Assembly (NCBI GenBank): GCA_040307715.1 | Contig: JAWRJC010000147.1 | Span: 1-22,237, forward strand | Reading direction: 5' to 3' | Source: RUG13615 sp040307715 | GTDB lineage: Bacteria > Bacillota > Clostridia > Peptostreptococcales > Anaerovoracaceae | DNA: 22,237 bases | In this document: positions 7,174-14,554 of the stretch, piece after piece | Position numbering within the stretch: the first letter of the stretch is position 1 | Layout of the letters: every line of letters starts with the position of its first letter | Notes under the pieces: generated by a model | What the model was told of the DNA's origin: nothing | Database searches by the model: none | What the model saw: only the letters and a program-made list of their open reading frames with translations | Made by a program: the position numbers and the translations under genes

Positions 7174-8580
7174 CTACCGTATCGTTTTGACGAGTTCGGG
7201 ATTCATCTTTGCGGGGATGAATCGCCCCTGTCCTTTGCCGCCCTTGAACTCGCCGTTCTCCATGATGACGCTGCCGCGCAGCATGGTCATGACAGGGCAG
7301 CCCTTGATGGTCATACCTTCGTATGGAGTCCAGTCCATATCCTGGTACAACGCTTCGCCGAACGTCATCTCGGCTTCCGGGTCGATGAGGACGATGTCCG
7401 CATCGCTGCCGGCTGAGATCGTGCCCTTCTGCGGATACAGACCGAACATCTTCGCCGCGTTGGTGCTCGTCACCTCTACGAACCGCTCCAGTGTCAGGCG
7501 GCCTTTGTTGACGCCTTCGGCGAACAGATAGCCCATGCCTTCCATGACCCCCGGTCCGCCGTTTGATACGCCTTTAAAACCTTTTTCTTTATACCCGGCG
7601 TCCTTGGGCACTTTGCCGTACGCGTTGTGATCGGAGCCCATGATGCAGACCGGTCCGTTCACGATGCCCTCCCAGAGCGCTTCCTGATCTGCTTCCTTGC
7701 GCAGCGGCGGGCTGATGATCTCCCAGACACCGACGCCTTCCTTTTCATAAAGCGATTCATCAAACGCCAGATAGTGCGCGCATGTTTCGCTATGGATCGG
7801 CAGGCCTTTCTCGCGGTACCGGTCGATGATCTCGACCGCCTCTTTCGTCGAGGTATGGACAATGTACATGTTGCAGCCGGTCTCTTCCGCAAGGATACAG
7901 GCGCGGCTGACTGCTTCTGCTTCCACGAAATTGGGTTTGGTCATCGGCCAGTATTTGCTCTCGATCTTGCCCTGGTCGATGAACTCGAACTGCATGTTCT
8001 CGCCGATACTCTGGTTCTCGGCATGCAGGCCGATGAATCCGCCGTACTCTTTCATGGCGCGCATCAGATTGTACAGGCTCCAGTCATCCGCGTAGATGCC
8101 GTCTGCCGTGTAGATCATGAACGCCTTCAGCGAAACAACGCCTTCCTCGAAGAGTTCGGGGATCTCCGCTACCACTTTCTTGATATCCGAGTAATCCGAG
8201 AAAACGCCGTGATGGTTGAAGTCGATGCAGGACAACTCGCCTGCTCTCTTTTTGTGACGGCGGATCACATCCAGAAGCGGTGCGCCGGGATCCTGGATCG
8301 AGAAGTTGAGCACAGTAGTGACGCCGCCCATCGCAGCATTCCTCGTACCGGCTGTCCAGTCTTCATCCGGCGTCAGGCCCTGAAAAGGCTCTTCGATATG
8401 CGTATGGGTATCGATGGCGCCCGGCACCACGTACTTCCCTGCTGCGTCGATGATCTTGTCCGCTTCCGTGATGACGCCGGGACTGACGATGGCTGCGATC
8501 TTCTCTCCTTCGATTGCCACATCCGCGGGATAGTGGCCCTCCGCCGTTACGACAATACCGTTTTTGATCAATACATCCAT
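7174..8580 (-). CDS. Hydantoinase/dihydropyrimidinase-family cyclic amidohydrolase 1
   Basis: This 468-residue protein has the complete binuclear metal site of the family: H59 and H61 in IDTHTHIEE, carboxylated Lys152 in SLKAFMIY, H186 in GLHAENQ, H242 in IVHTST and D317 in MGSDHNAYG. Tyr157 after the Lys matches the dihydropyrimidinase/hydantoinase branch, in which a Tyr contacts the cyclic amide, and speaks mildly against allantoinase. The reaction opens a five- or six-membered ureide ring to an N-carbamoyl amino acid. AGGAGGG lies before the ATG. The nearest homologue in the window is the protein at 11795-13198; the two align end to end. It is followed after 9 bases by the racemase. Inferred: it opens the racemised ring before the M20 carbamoylase acts. 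Confidence 0.92.
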   Translation of the reverse strand: MDVLIKNGIVVTAEGHYPADVAIEGEKIAAIVSPGVITEADKIIDAAGKYVVPGAIDTHTHIEEPFQGLTPDEDWTAGTRNAAMGGVTTVLNFSIQDPGAPLLDVIRRHKKRAGELSCIDFNHHGVFSDYSDIKKVVAEIPELFEEGVVSLKAFMIYTADGIYADDWSLYNLMRAMKEYGGFIGLHAENQSIGENMQFEFIDQGKIESKYWPMTKPNFVEAEAVSRACILAEETGCNMYIVHTSTKEAVEIIDRYREKGLPIHSETCAHYLAFDESLYEKEGVGVWEIISPPLRKEADQEALWEGIVNGPVCIMGSDHNAYGKVPKDAGYKEKGFKGVSNGGPGVMEGMGYLFAEGVNKGRLTLERFVEVTSTNAAKMFGLYPQKGTISAGSDADIVLIDPEAEMTFGEALYQDMDWTPYEGMTIKGCPVMTMLRGSVIMENGEFKGGKGQGRFIPAKMNPELVKTIR

Positions 8581-8651
8581 ACAATTCCCTCCTTATTAAA
8601 GCCCTTGAATACTATGGTTCTTTGATGGATAAATTAGTGCCTGCCGCATCG

Positions 8652-10244
8652 TCAGATCCGGCTGTTCATTGTGTAGAATGGTTCGAACGGTGTCTGTTCG
8701 AGCCAGCTGTTGTACCAGCTGTGCAGATATGGTCTGAGCTGATAGAGAAAAGCTCTTTCCTCCGGCATATCGCAGGCGCCTTTTGCTGCCCCGATCGCGC
8801 GGATCTCCTGATAGAGCGATTCCTCATCGACTGTCAGGATCCTGCGCCCCTGCATAACGATCTCGCCGCCGATCACGACGGTGTCCACATGCCGCCCCAG
8901 TGCGCGGTGGACGATCACCCGGAGCATGGATACGGCGTCGGTCACCCAGGGATCCTCCAGGATCTCCTCCAGATCCACCAGGATGCAGTCGGCCTGTTTG
9001 CCGGGCTCCAGTGTGCCGGTCCTGTCCGCCAGCCCCAGCACCTTCGCACCATTTTTCGTAGCGATCGAAAGTGCTGTTTCGGGCGAAAGTTCCGGTGCCT
9101 GCCCCAGGAGATATCCCTGCTGCCGGTGCAGGAAATAGAACATCCGCATCTCCATGAACGGATCTTCATCGTCGTTGATGCCTTTGTCGTCGAGCCCAAG
9201 CGCGACGCAGATGCCTCTGTTCAGCATTGGCATGACCGGCGCGATGCCGTTGCGGACGATCAGATTGCAGCTGGGATGCGAGGTCACGCCGGCACCGCCG
9301 GCCGCGAGGATGTCCAGATCGTTCGCCGTTAAGTAAACGCCATGACCGAGCACGAGATTGCTGTCCACAAGCCCCAGCTTGTCCAGGTATTCGACCCAGC
9401 TCATGCCGCGGCACTGCAGGGCGTAAACCTTTTGCACCGGGCTCTGCAGGCAATGGATGTGGATCGGGATCTTGCCGAGTTCATCCGCCCGCTCCTTGAC
9501 TCTGCAGAGAAAACTGTCGGTCGATCCGTGCGCCCAGCTCGGCCCGAAGAAGACGCTCGTTTTATCCTGTCCGTCGAATTCTGCATAGAGTTGCTCAAAG
9601 ACTTCCATGTAGCGGTCCACCATCTCTTCGGGGTCGTCGATCAGGTAAGCCTTCGCCTTTTCCTGCAGATCAGGCGGCAGCGTCCTGCAGAACGCCTCGT
9701 CATCGTAGGCGAGGATGTTCTTGTTGCGGCCGCCCGGCGAGAATGCCAGCCGGATCCCTGTGGATCGATACGCCCGGATGATACTGCGGCTGTCTGCGAG
9801 CTGCCCCTCGTCTGTCAGATTGGACCAGTTGTTGTGGTGGATGCTCGTTCCGCCGTTGCGGATGTGCTTGACAGCTGTCATGAGCGAACAGATCGCCGGC
9901 GGGAAGCAGATCGCCGTATCAAAGTCGGTCAGCGCGTTCTCCAGGAAATCATACGTTATCCCCCGCTGCACACAGGAGATGCCTTCGCCGTGACTGTGCG
10001 CATCGATCAGGCCCGGCATCAGCAGCTGCCGGCCGTTGCCGACAACCGCCGCCTCCGGGTACTTGCTGCGCAGTGCTGCATACGGGGCAGATTCCTCAAT
10101 GATGCCATCCTTCACATAAAGCCCATAGTCCGGCTCCAGTTTCGGCTGGCCAGCCTCATCCGGCACCATGACATACCTGCCGTGCAGGATCATCGCCGGC
10201 TTTGGCTCTGCGTTATTGCCATTGGTTCGTTCTGCCCCGTTCAT
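8652..10244 (-). CDS. Cytosine/guanine-deaminase-type metal-dependent amidohydrolase (SsnA/AtzA/TrzN-like)
   Basis: This 530-residue protein is somewhat longer than typical SsnA/GuaD enzymes (about 440-450). Metal-site motifs: H83 and H85 in GLIDAHSHGEG, H264 in PIHIHC, H301 in LGHGVYL and D352 in VALGLDDKGINDDED. The stretch CNLIVRNGIAPVMPML corresponds to the SN-x-K/M-x-ASGIAP zone of the family. By eye, the usual Glu of the H-x-x-E motif is Gln267 (H-C-L-Q), an odd change at a catalytic place. A family-typical composite-domain end (TLEPGKQADCILVDLEE) follows. AAGGGGA precedes the ATG, 11 bases after the permease stop. Known relatives deaminate guanine, cytosine or 8-oxoguanine, or dechlorinate triazines. 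Inferred: it removes an amino or imino group from the ring before reduction or opening. Creatinine-like, cytosine-like or aminoimidazolone substrates are all possible. Confidence 0.85.
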   Translation of the reverse strand: MNGAERTNGNNAEPKPAMILHGRYVMVPDEAGQPKLEPDYGLYVKDGIIEESAPYAALRSKYPEAAVVGNGRQLLMPGLIDAHSHGEGISCVQRGITYDFLENALTDFDTAICFPPAICSLMTAVKHIRNGGTSIHHNNWSNLTDEGQLADSRSIIRAYRSTGIRLAFSPGGRNKNILAYDDEAFCRTLPPDLQEKAKAYLIDDPEEMVDRYMEVFEQLYAEFDGQDKTSVFFGPSWAHGSTDSFLCRVKERADELGKIPIHIHCLQSPVQKVYALQCRGMSWVEYLDKLGLVDSNLVLGHGVYLTANDLDILAAGGAGVTSHPSCNLIVRNGIAPVMPMLNRGICVALGLDDKGINDDEDPFMEMRMFYFLHRQQGYLLGQAPELSPETALSIATKNGAKVLGLADRTGTLEPGKQADCILVDLEEILEDPWVTDAVSMLRVIVHRALGRHVDTVVIGGEIVMQGRRILTVDEESLYQEIRAIGAAKGACDMPEERAFLYQLRPYLHSWYNSWLEQTPFEPFYTMNSRI

Positions 10245-10255
10245 GTCTGTTCCCC

Positions 10256-11722
10256 TTACTGATAGTTGCTCTCGCCAAGTTCTATGCCAAGGTCGGACCC
10301 ATCATATTCATAATCCGGTTCGTAATTTGGATCCTCCAGTTCCACCTGCGGATACTTCTTGCAGATCCAATACTTCATCAGGACGTAATAGACGATCATG
10401 GTGAAGGGGATCTGGAGCCAGAACGAGATGCGGATGTCGATGATGAAGCTGAGCGCCAGTGCCAGCGCCAGCGTGATCAGCGCAGCCGGATTGTAGTTCT
10501 TGGCGTATTTGTACTGGCCGTTCGGATTGAAGAGCGCCGGCACATTGTACTTACGCTTGCGCAGGACGAAGTAGTCGGTGATGATGATGAACGCGATCGG
10601 GCCAAGCATGTTGCTGATGAAGACCTGCACCATGCCCATCTGGGATTCCCACTTCCAGGGGAACATCAGCAGGGACAGCGCGCCTGCGATGAAGCAGCCT
10701 GCCGCGTAGGTGATGTACTTCGGATTGATGTTGGATGTGACGTTCGCCGCCGGCGTGATGTTGGCCGTCATGTTGGTGGACCAGGTCGCGAAGACGATCG
10801 CCAGGAAGCAGAGGCTCATGATGACCGGCTTGTCGCTGAAGACCTCGATGGAGTAATCGACCGGGTTCCAGGTGCCGCTCAGAAGGCCGCAGGTCAGACC
10901 CATGATCGTGATGAGCATCGCGACGCAGGTCATGCCGATGAATGCGCCGAAGAAGACCGGGAAGTTGCGGCGGACGATGCCCCTCTTGTTGAAGTCCTTG
11001 GGGATCTTCATGGAACGGGTGAAGTCCATGGTGTTGAGGGTCAGGGTGATGTAACCGCCCAGCATGCCGATGACGCAGGCGGAGAACATCGCCGGGCTGT
11101 TGACCGCGTCCGGGGTCGGCGCGAAGAGCACTTCTGCGATACCGCTGTGATAGTATGTCAGTACGTGGCCCATGATGACTGCCAGCGCAATCGCAAGAAG
11201 CGGGATCGCCAGCCAGTCAAAGCGCGCCATCGCCTTCATGCCAAGGGCGGCGTTCAATGTCTGCAGGAACGTGAACAGGATGATCATGATCCATAGATTG
11301 GAGAAGCCTGTCATCATCTCCATGATCGCATTCATAGAGTACGCCGCGATCCACGTCTGGAATCCCAGCCAGAACCAGCATGGGAAGGCTCGTATCAGGC
11401 CTGCGACGTGCGTCCCCATGTAACCGAAGCTGGCACGTACCGTGACAGAATACGTAATGCCGTACGTCAGGCCGACATCCCCGGTCAGTGCCAGCATGAC
11501 CGAGACGACGAAGTACCCGACGACGGATGCCAGTAAGATGGCTTTCGGACTCATGTCCGGATAGTAGGACATCGCCACTGCGAAGGTCGTGATATCGATG
11601 GCGATACCGCCCCAGATGAGGCCGACATCCGCAGCAGACAGTTTGCGGTCCGCCGCCTTGATCGGCAGCAGTTCGCGGGAGACAAACTGGTTACCCGCGC
11701 CATTGCTGAACTTGAGTGCCAT
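10256..11722 (-). CDS. NCS1-family permease, Mhp1/allantoin/uracil permease branch
   Basis: This 488-residue protein has about twelve membrane helices. W118 and Q122 (FWLGFQTW) fit the W-x3-Q substrate-stacking pair of the hydantoin carrier Mhp1 (W117/Q121). The later helix ATWSTNMTANITPAANVTSN matches the Asn-bearing substrate helix. The C-terminus is long, acidic and tyrosine-rich (about 455-488, with PNYEPDYEYDG), which is unusual and probably cytoplasmic. AAAGGAG precedes the ATG. It lies 72 bases after hydantoinase 2 and 11 bases before the amidohydrolase. Inferred: import of the cluster's main ring compound. The Trp/Gln pair supports a flat ureide or amide ring such as hydantoin, allantoin or uracil. 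Confidence 0.9.
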   Translation of the reverse strand: MALKFSNGAGNQFVSRELLPIKAADRKLSAADVGLIWGGIAIDITTFAVAMSYYPDMSPKAILLASVVGYFVVSVMLALTGDVGLTYGITYSVTVRASFGYMGTHVAGLIRAFPCWFWLGFQTWIAAYSMNAIMEMMTGFSNLWIMIILFTFLQTLNAALGMKAMARFDWLAIPLLAIALAVIMGHVLTYYHSGIAEVLFAPTPDAVNSPAMFSACVIGMLGGYITLTLNTMDFTRSMKIPKDFNKRGIVRRNFPVFFGAFIGMTCVAMLITIMGLTCGLLSGTWNPVDYSIEVFSDKPVIMSLCFLAIVFATWSTNMTANITPAANVTSNINPKYITYAAGCFIAGALSLLMFPWKWESQMGMVQVFISNMLGPIAFIIITDYFVLRKRKYNVPALFNPNGQYKYAKNYNPAALITLALALALSFIIDIRISFWLQIPFTMIVYYVLMKYWICKKYPQVELEDPNYEPDYEYDGSDLGIELGESNYQ

Positions 11723-11794
11723 ACTGTTCTCCTTTCAGTGTTGAAACGAACAACGAAACAAAATTGAATGATATCGATACGGCGGAAGAATGAT

Positions 11795-13198
11795 TTATCG
11801 AACACTGGCTGCTATTTCTTCCTTCAGTTCCCCCGGCAGGAACCGGCCGCCGCCGGCCTGCCCGTAGAACTCGCCGTGATCAACTAAGATATGCCCTCTC
11901 TGCATGGTCAGGACCGGGAAGCCGACGATCTTTCTCCCCTCGTAAGCGGTCCAGTCCACATTGTCATAAAGGGCTGTGCCGAGTGTCACTTCTTTCGCGG
12001 GGTCATACAGGACGATATCCGCGTCGCTGCCCGCAGAGAGTGTGCCTTTCTGCGGGTAAAGCCCGAAGAGTTTCGCCGGGTTGGTGCTGGTGATCTCAAC
12101 GAATCGCTCTGCGCTGATGCGCTCTTTGAGGACGCCTTCCGCAAAGAGCATCGGGACGTTCTCGAGCAGCCCGACCCCGCCGTACGCAACTTCCGTGAAC
12201 CCGCTGCGGTAATACCCTTCGTCCTTGGCATCCTTGCCAAACGGGCAGTGGTCGGAGCCATAGATCTGGATCGTCCCCTCGCGGATGCCGCGGAACAGCC
12301 GCTCCTGGTCTTCTTCCTTCCGGAGCGGCGGCGTGATGAACTCACGGAACCCGTTCGGTTCGAGATATTTGTCTTCTGTCATGGTCAGGTACTGCCCGCA
12401 GGTTTCCCCGTAGATCGGCAGCCCTTTTGCCTGGAACGACGCCACAATGTCGACCGCTTCTTTACAGGACATATGGACAAGGTACGTCCTGCAGCCGGTC
12501 TCTTCCGCCAGCATGCAGATCCGGTGTGTCGCTTCCGCCTCGATGATCGGAGGTTTGGTCGCGGCATAATATTCCGCGCCGGTCTCCCCGCGGGCGATGA
12601 ACTCGTTCTGGATCTGCTCCGTCATTGCCTTGTTCTCCGCATGGACACCGAGGACGCCGCCGAGTTCTTTGAGTCCGCGCATCAGCCGGTAGATCGAATA
12701 ATCGTCTGCAAACCCACCCTCGTCATAGACGGTAAACGCCTTGATCGAGGGGATGCCCATCTCCTTCAGGACCGGCAACTGCGCCACCACTTCATCATTG
12801 TCATCGTAGTAGATGAAGACCGGGTGAACATTGTAGTCGATGCAGGTCAGCCCGTTGATCCGTTCGATCTCGCCCTCCACTGTCTCGACCATGGTCTTGC
12901 CCTTTGCCTGATTGATGAAGTTCAGCACCATGGTCACACCGCCCACCGCCGCGTTGCGGGTGGCCTGGGTCCAGGTTTCGAGCGGTTTGACCCCTTTGAA
13001 TTCCTCTTCAATGTGACTGTGTGTGTCGATCGCCCCCGGCACGACAAAAAGTCCCGCCGCATCAATGACACGGCCGGCTTCCGTGTATTCTCCGGGCTCC
13101 GTCACAGCCACGATCTTCTCCCCGCGCACGGCAACATCGCCGATGCGGCATCCTTCCGCAGTCACGACTGTACCGCCTTTAATGAGAATATCAATCAT
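11795..13198 (-). CDS. Hydantoinase/dihydropyrimidinase-family cyclic amidohydrolase 2 (first catabolic gene)
   Basis: This 467-residue protein has the full metal site: H60 and H62 in IDTHSHIEE, carboxylated Lys153 in SIKAFTVY, H186 in GVHAENK, H242 in LVHMSC and D316 in YGSDHCPFG, with the branch-typical Tyr158. The start is ATG 13198 (MIDILIKGG), which lines up with hydantoinase 1 and has AAGGAG about 13 bases before it. In-frame ATGs at 13219 and 13231 would put that ribosome site inside the gene and lie in the promoter. It aligns end to end with the 7174-8580 protein but differs around the substrate loops (for example VKPLETW against LTPDEDW), so the pair probably arose by an older duplication and took on different substrates. 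It is first in the operon, under a MerR-type promoter. Confidence 0.92.
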   Translation of the reverse strand: MIDILIKGGTVVTAEGCRIGDVAVRGEKIVAVTEPGEYTEAGRVIDAAGLFVVPGAIDTHSHIEEEFKGVKPLETWTQATRNAAVGGVTMVLNFINQAKGKTMVETVEGEIERINGLTCIDYNVHPVFIYYDDNDEVVAQLPVLKEMGIPSIKAFTVYDEGGFADDYSIYRLMRGLKELGGVLGVHAENKAMTEQIQNEFIARGETGAEYYAATKPPIIEAEATHRICMLAEETGCRTYLVHMSCKEAVDIVASFQAKGLPIYGETCGQYLTMTEDKYLEPNGFREFITPPLRKEEDQERLFRGIREGTIQIYGSDHCPFGKDAKDEGYYRSGFTEVAYGGVGLLENVPMLFAEGVLKERISAERFVEITSTNPAKLFGLYPQKGTLSAGSDADIVLYDPAKEVTLGTALYDNVDWTAYEGRKIVGFPVLTMQRGHILVDHGEFYGQAGGGRFLPGELKEEIAASVR

Positions 13199-13217
13199 AG
13201 CTCGCTTTCTCCTTTCC

Positions 13218-13237
13218 ATTACCACTATCATGGTAAT
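13218..13237. repeat. Perfect 7-bp inverted repeat over the operon -10 region
   Basis: Minus-strand sequence ATTACCA-TGATAG-TGGTAAT. It overlaps the proposed -10 (TACCAT) and start point of the hydantoinase 2 promoter, so it could be a second operator or a small hairpin at the very 5' end of the message. Confidence 0.5.
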
Positions 13238-13260
13238 AAGTGACCCTGCGGCAAAGTCAA
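13230..13260 (-). promoter_or_regulatory. MerR-type operon promoter with operator dyad (catabolic operon)
   Basis: The -35 TTGACT (13260-13255) is followed after exactly 19 bases by TACCAT (13235-13230). The spacer and -35 hold the dyad TGACTTTGCCGCAGGGTCA (13259-13241), in which TGAC..TGC.GCA..GTCA is symmetric. A 19-bp spacer with a centred dyad is the hallmark of MerR-activated promoters; the bmr promoter of B. subtilis has the same layout. It is related in sequence to the promoter of the regulator gene (15 of the first 20 bases identical from TTGACT). Confidence 0.7.
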
Positions 13261-13299
13261 ACGCGAGACCGTGTTCTTTGTTGTTTTTTTGTCAAATCC

Positions 13300-13328
13300 A
13301 AAAAGCGTTGAATTTTCAACGCTTTTTT
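13300..13328. terminator. Symmetric terminator hairpin between regulator and operon
   Basis: AGCGTTGAA pairs with TTCAACGCT around a short TT-rich loop, with A5 on one side and T6 on the other, so it can act on both strands. On the minus strand it follows the regulator gene's first terminator and precedes the operon promoter. Confidence 0.8.
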
Positions 13329-13344
13329 CAATTCTGAAAAATCA

Positions 13345-13377
13345 GGACAGGGTCCGCGCATCCGGCAGACCCTGTCC
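13345..13377 (-). terminator. Regulator gene terminator, 10-bp perfect stem
   Basis: GGACAGGGTC pairs perfectly with GACCCTGTCC around a 13-base loop. On the minus strand it is followed by TGATTTTTC. It lies 100 bases after the regulator's stop. Confidence 0.75.
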
Positions 13378-13413
13378 CTGTTGGTTTTATTCACTATTCT
13401 GCTTGTGAGAAGA

Positions 13414-13459
13414 TGCCCCCGTGTGTATCTTTTTTGATACATTTTTGCCCGTGGGGCAA
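13414..13459. other. Nested and mutually exclusive hairpins downstream of the regulator gene
   Basis: TGTATC (13424-13429) pairs with GATACA (13436-13441) around T6. TTGCCC (13445-13450) pairs with GGGCAA (13454-13459) around a 3-base loop. Alternatively TGCCCC (13414-13419) pairs with GGGGCA (13453-13458), enclosing the first hairpin. There is no T-tract in the right place for a simple terminator on the minus strand. Confidence 0.5.
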
Positions 13460-13476
13460 GATTCAGGCGATGCTGT

Positions 13477-14361
13477 TTATGCCAGTGGCAGCAGGATCCT
13501 CGTCACGTAATGATCCGGGTTGGTCATCATCTCCCCACCGAGCAGGTACAGCTCGATGCTGTCGCCGGTCAGCTTCAATTCTCTTTCCCGGCACCACGCA
13601 AGCAGCGCCTTGTATGTCCTGTGCAGCGATTCGTCATATGGACCGACATGGATCGCAGACGCGCATTCCAGCCCGCCGAAGGAACTGATCCCGTTGCGTC
13701 CGTCCGGCAGATCCAGTACCGGGAAGCCAATGATCATCTCCCGGTCGGACATCTCGATTTCGGTCATATCTTCTTTGATCAGCTGCTTGAACTGGAAGAA
13801 CAATGGCCCGCAGGTCTTCAGATCACACTGACGGGCATGGATGTACAGCTCCGAGATACGCGCCTGATTGTCACTTTGCTCATCAAACGGCGTCCCGCTC
13901 TGATCCGCCGTGATGACTTTCTGCAGCGGCCAGGTGTACAGTTCACACCGCGGATTGCTTACCCCTGCCGTAAGCATCTGCTGGTGCGATTCCAGATAGA
14001 GGATGCCTTCCATGAACTGCGCGTACTTTTTCGTCGTCTGCTCGTATTGCGCCATGCTGCGGAAGAAGTCCTCCCGCGCCTGGTCCATCCGGCTGTCGAT
14101 GCACCGCCGCATCGTCGCCACATCGCCGCGCATGCTGATGTCATAGATGTCGGTCAGCGAGTACCCCATCGAAAGGTACTCCTTCATGATAAACAGCTGG
14201 TTGATGTTGCGCTGGCTGTAGTAACGGTAATTGTTTTCCTCGTCCCGCACAACGTCTTTCAAAAACCCTTTTTTCTCGTAGTACAGAAGCTGCTTACGGG
14301 TGACATCGCACAGGTCCATGACCTCTTTTGCGCGATACCATTCTTCTCCGTTCTTTTTCAT
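13477..14361 (-). CDS. MerR/BmrR-type transcriptional regulator with GyrI-like effector domain
   Basis: This 294-residue protein has a MerR helix-turn-helix at residues 8-27 (WYRAKEVMDLCDVTRKQLLYY) and a wing with NYRYYS, a long coiled-coil dimerisation helix (about 85-125), and a C-terminal GyrI-like ligand-binding domain (about 200-294, with CASAIHVGPYDESL). This is the layout of BmrR-type drug or metabolite sensors. No metal-binding Cys cluster is seen, so it senses an organic ligand. I chose ATG 14361 because a strong GGAGGAAGGAG lies just before it and the HTH starts right after. Upstream in-frame ATGs up to 14487 lie in or before its own promoter. Inferred: it senses the ureide substrate or an intermediate and untwists the two 19-bp-spacer promoters at 14450-14480 and 13230-13260. 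Confidence 0.9.
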   Translation of the reverse strand: MKKNGEEWYRAKEVMDLCDVTRKQLLYYEKKGFLKDVVRDEENNYRYYSQRNINQLFIMKEYLSMGYSLTDIYDISMRGDVATMRRCIDSRMDQAREDFFRSMAQYEQTTKKYAQFMEGILYLESHQQMLTAGVSNPRCELYTWPLQKVITADQSGTPFDEQSDNQARISELYIHARQCDLKTCGPLFFQFKQLIKEDMTEIEMSDREMIIGFPVLDLPDGRNGISSFGGLECASAIHVGPYDESLHRTYKALLAWCRERELKLTGDSIELYLLGGEMMTNPDHYVTRILLPLA

Positions 14362-14449
14362 AACGGACGCTCCTTCCTCCGGATCTGCCGCAGACTGCGG
14401 CAACCGCGCCGGGTTTCCGCTGTACCGGATATCGTTTCTCTCCATATTA

Positions 14450-14480
14450 AACATAAAAGATGGCCCTAGGGTCAAGTCAA
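14450..14480 (-). promoter_or_regulatory. MerR-type promoter and operator of the regulator gene
   Basis: TTGACT (14480-14475), a 19-base spacer and TATGTT (14455-14450). The spacer holds TGACCCTAGGGCCA (14474-14461), a dyad with a perfect CCCTAGGG core at 14464-14471. The predicted message has a leader of roughly 80 bases before ATG 14361. The likeness to the operon promoter indicates autoregulation. Confidence 0.7.
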
Positions 14481-14504
14481 GCGCCAATCTGTGATGCTGC
14501 TGTA

Positions 14505-14532
14505 AAACGGCGGGCCGTATGGTCCGCCGTTT
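14505..14532 (-). terminator. Terminator after the NimA-like gene
   Basis: AAACGGCGG pairs perfectly with CCGCCGTTT around a 10-base loop, with one more T after the stem on the minus strand (TTTTAC). It separates the GNAT/NimA-like pair from the regulator promoter. Good stem, short T-tract. Confidence 0.6.
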
Positions 14533-14554
14533 GCTGTCTCATTTTCTTTTGCCG

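Noticed and set aside
3281..13198. Plain allantoin operon
   Set aside because: Racemase, M20 enzyme and permease would fit, but both ring-opening enzymes carry the Tyr typical of hydantoinase/dihydropyrimidinase, and the OYE and deaminase have no place in allantoin breakdown. Kept only as an alternative.
10202..13243. Further long plus-strand frames opposite NCS1 permease 2 and hydantoinase 2
   Set aside because: Same shadow pattern (Asp/Arg/His-rich, no ribosome site, no family). The minus-strand genes have full catalytic motifs and good ribosome sites.
14362..14487. 42-residue N-terminal extension of the MerR-type regulator
   Set aside because: It would start upstream of the regulator's own predicted -10 and lacks family features, while ATG 14361 has a strong ribosome site.
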